A DNA stretch of 64,000 nt from an uncultured Planctomycetales bacterium (GTDB lineage: Bacteria > Planctomycetota > Planctomycetia > Isosphaerales > Isosphaeraceae). The stretch is from positions 1 to 64,000 of the forward strand of contig CAIYJE010000044.1 in assembly GCA_903926465.1 (NCBI GenBank), written 5' to 3'. Positions 61,899 to 64,000 of this stretch are shown here, one piece after another. The notes under the pieces are model-generated. The model was given only the letters and a program-made list of their open reading frames with translations. It was not told where the DNA came from and searched no databases. Every line of letters starts with the position of its first letter. The first letter of the stretch is position 1. The position numbers and the translations under genes are program-made.

Positions 61899-64000
61899 AT
61901 GAACCCGGTTTTACCCGACCAGTTCCAGGCATTCTTTGAAGCGCTTCACAACCACCCGCCTTACTCATGGCAAAAACGGCTCGCCGCCACAGCCGTGGAA
62001 GGCCAATGGCCAGGTGCCATTGACTTGCCCACCGGAAGCGGGAAAACCGCCTGCATTGATATCGCCATCTTTGCCCTGGCCTGCCAGGCCAGCCGCCCGG
62101 TTCCAGCCCGCACCGCACCCCGTCGCATCGTTTTTTGTGTGAACCGCCGTGTGATCGTTGATGAAGCCCATCAGCGGGCCAGGGCCATCGCCAGGCAGCT
62201 CTGGGAAGCTGAACGAGATACCACGGCAACTCCCAGTGTGCTTCGTAACGTGGCCGCTGCCCTCAGGCACCTGGCAGGCACCAGACCCAAAGACGATATT
62301 CCGCCCCTCGACGTCCTGGAATTGCGTGGTGGCATTTATCGAGACAATCGCTGGGCACGCTCCGCCGCGCAACCCACCGTGCTTTGCTCAACCATCGACC
62401 AGATTGGCTCCCGCCTCCTCTTCCGTGGTTACGGGGTCTCGCCCAACGCCGCCCCAGTTCAGGCGGCCCTGCTTGCGTACGATAGCCTGATCCTGCTGGA
62501 TGAGGCCCACATCAGTAAGCCGTTTCTGGAAACCCTGGCCAACGTCCAAGGTTTACTTCAAGCCGACCGCTGGGCCGAACAAAGTATTGGTGCCCGGCCC
62601 ATGACGGTCGTCCCCATGACGGCCACCCCACCCGAAGGGATCGATCGCTCCAAAATCATCCGCCTGGACGAGATCGACCAAGCAAACCCGGTTCTCCAAA
62701 AGCGGCTTGCGGCCGCCAAACCGGCACGCTTGCTCAAAGTGCCGGATGTTGCCAAGGCATTGATCAGCCTTGTCAAAGAGCAGGCAAAAGCAGCACCCAT
62801 TTCCGTGGGTGTGTTCGTCAACCGGGTCCGATCAGCCCACGAAATTTATGAACATGTCCGCACGGCACTCCCAGACGTCAATTGCGAACTGGTGATTGGC
62901 GCTATGCGGCCCATTGACCGCGACGTCCAGGCCACCCGTTTAGCCCCGCGCATCGGACCCAACCGACCCGAAACCACCGCCCACACAAACATCACCATTG
63001 CAACCCAGTGCCTGGAAGTTGGGGCCGATTATGACTTTGACGTGTTGCTGACCGAATGTGCCTCGCTTGATGCCCTTCGGCAACGGTTGGGACGCCTCAA
63101 CCGCAAAGGACGAGCAATCCAGGCCCAGGCCGTAATTGTGATCAAGGAAAAAGATATCAAGGCAGAAGCAGCCCTTGATGATGAAAAACCGCTCGACCCA
63201 GTTTACGGCAACGCCGCCGTACGAACCTGGAACTGGCTATGGGAGCATGCACAACTAGACCAGGTTCCAGATCATTCCGGCGAGAAACCCATCAAGGGCA
63301 AAGCCAAAGCCTTGGCCGAATCACGCACGCTCGACTTTGGCATTCAGGCGTTTCAAGCCTTGCTCGACGAAAAACTGCCAGACCCTCGTGCGTGCCGCGA
63401 ACTTCTAGCCCCCAGCGCAAAGGCACCAGCGCCGGTCTTGATGCCGGCCTATGTCGATGCCTGGTGCCAAACTTCCCCTAAGCCGGCACTTGAGGCCGAC
63501 GTCTCCCTTTTCTTGCATGGCGAACAAGACCGCGAACCAGACGTCCAAATATGCTGGCGCGCCGACTTAACCGAAAACCAAACTGGCAACCGCGAAACCT
63601 GGTGCGAAATTGTGGCGTTGATGCCACCCACAAGCGCCGAGTGCATCAGCGTGCCAATCTCACAGGCACGCCGCTGGCTGAATGCCGCACCAGACGACCC
63701 GATGGATTCAGACGCAAGTGACCTGCTGGGGGTTGCCAGAACGCCGGTTGAAGAACACGACAAACATGAAAAAGCCAACAACTCGCCCCTTTTACACACC
63801 GGCGTTCTTTGGCGAGGTGCCTCACACTCCACACTGCTTACAACCGCCAACGACCTGAAACCCGGTGACACGCTGGTTCTGCCCGTACAAGCCGGCCACA
63901 AGAACCTGGGTCATATTCCACAAACCACCAACAGCGCAACCAGCCAAGCTCCAAGTATTGACGTTGCGGAAGCCGCCTTTGTTCAAGCAAGAGACCGTAT
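61899..64000 (+). CDS. cas3: Type I-G CRISPR Cas3 helicase-nuclease (3' end cut off)
   Basis: At least 700 codons, open to the end of the window. It is a superfamily 2 helicase: Walker A DLPTGSGKTACIDIA (about residues 45-58), DEAH box LLDEAHIS (about 202-209), motif III MTATPPEG, and motif VI QRLGRLNRKGR (about 400). In type I-G Cas3 the HD nuclease is at the C-terminus, so it should lie outside or near the window end; it is not visible here. The ATG at 61899 has AAGGAAC ahead, and the gap from csb2 is 108 bases. Cas3 unwinds and cuts the DNA found by the crRNA complex. The order csb1-csb2-cas3 differs from the cas3-first order of the Geobacter example. Confidence 0.93.
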   Translation, partial: MNPVLPDQFQAFFEALHNHPPYSWQKRLAATAVEGQWPGAIDLPTGSGKTACIDIAIFALACQASRPVPARTAPRRIVFCVNRRVIVDEAHQRARAIARQLWEAERDTTATPSVLRNVAAALRHLAGTRPKDDIPPLDVLELRGGIYRDNRWARSAAQPTVLCSTIDQIGSRLLFRGYGVSPNAAPVQAALLAYDSLILLDEAHISKPFLETLANVQGLLQADRWAEQSIGARPMTVVPMTATPPEGIDRSKIIRLDEIDQANPVLQKRLAAAKPARLLKVPDVAKALISLVKEQAKAAPISVGVFVNRVRSAHEIYEHVRTALPDVNCELVIGAMRPIDRDVQATRLAPRIGPNRPETTAHTNITIATQCLEVGADYDFDVLLTECASLDALRQRLGRLNRKGRAIQAQAVIVIKEKDIKAEAALDDEKPLDPVYGNAAVRTWNWLWEHAQLDQVPDHSGEKPIKGKAKALAESRTLDFGIQAFQALLDEKLPDPRACRELLAPSAKAPAPVLMPAYVDAWCQTSPKPALEADVSLFLHGEQDREPDVQICWRADLTENQTGNRETWCEIVALMPPTSAECISVPISQARRWLNAAPDDPMDSDASDLLGVARTPVEEHDKHEKANNSPLLHTGVLWRGASHSTLLTTANDLKPGDTLVLPVQAGHKNLGHIPQTTNSATSQAPSIDVAEAAFVQARDR

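Noticed and set aside
58181-64000. CRISPR repeat array near the cas genes
   Set aside because: I looked upstream of csb1 and between the cas genes and saw no regularly spaced repeats; an array, if present, lies beyond the window.
1-64000. Insertion sequences, integrases or phage genes
   Set aside because: No transposase, recombinase or phage structural motif was recognised in any convincing frame, so the repeats are reported without a mobile-element call.

Overview
The window looks like a chromosomal piece of a planctomycete (Planctomycetota). The main evidence is the adjacent PSCyt1/DUF1549/DUF1553 protein and Tat-exported DUF1501 protein (40200-44607), a DUF1080 lipoprotein-like hydrolase, a TIGR03032 protein, a DUF4058 protein, several ECF sigma factors and GC-rich coding sequence. 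This is inferred from family content only. No rRNA, CRISPR repeat array, transposase or integrase was seen.

Layout: (1) 1-6383 holds an ECF sigma factor, a long empty stretch and a minus-strand cassette: Phd/VapB-like antitoxin, PIN toxin, ABC-type AAA ATPase and TOPRIM-like protein, each pair overlapping by ATGA. Two diverged copies (about 81% identical over 73 aligned bases) of one non-coding repeat bracket the cassette. (2) 6384-30858 is one co-directional defence operon of about 24.5 kb. Its backbone is BREX type 1 (brxA, brxB, brxC, pglX, pglZ, brxL), but it also carries a DUF4145/zinc-ribbon gene, an AlbA_2/Schlafen-like ATP-binding gene, a four-gene cassette between pglZ and brxL (C2H2 zinc finger, coiled coil, short Hsp70, small Cys4 protein), and two nuclease-like genes at the end (DUF262/DUF1524 GmrSD-like and PD-(D/E)xK). 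(3) 30919-57000 is ordinary planctomycete content: a DUF2079 membrane protein, a radical SAM protein, a CtBP-like dehydrogenase, an HpcH/HpaI aldolase, cytochrome/DUF1501 pair, FkbM methyltransferase, an SUI1 protein fused to a dead phosphatase-like domain, a tRNA-Sec gene, secreted hydrolases/esterases, an ECF sigma/membrane partner pair, a split HATPase/STAS-like pair, and an XRE regulator/membrane protein pair with a clear operator. (4) 57015-58180 is non-coding with hairpin repeats. (5) 58181-64000 starts with a small sigma-70-like factor followed by a type I-G (I-U) CRISPR-Cas operon, csb1 (cas7), csb2 (cas5-cas6 fusion) and cas3, which runs off the window end.

How it fits together: three separate anti-invader loci (ATPase/TOPRIM with TA pair, extended BREX, type I-G CRISPR) sit within 64 kb. 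The part that looks least described is the BREX operon with an Hsp70-centred cassette inside it and nucleases appended. BrxC, PglX, PglZ and BrxL should provide modification and phage exclusion; the DUF262 and PD-(D/E)xK proteins could attack DNA with the opposite modification state; the Hsp70 set may remodel or recycle BREX complexes. These roles are inference; the gene order and motifs are directly visible.
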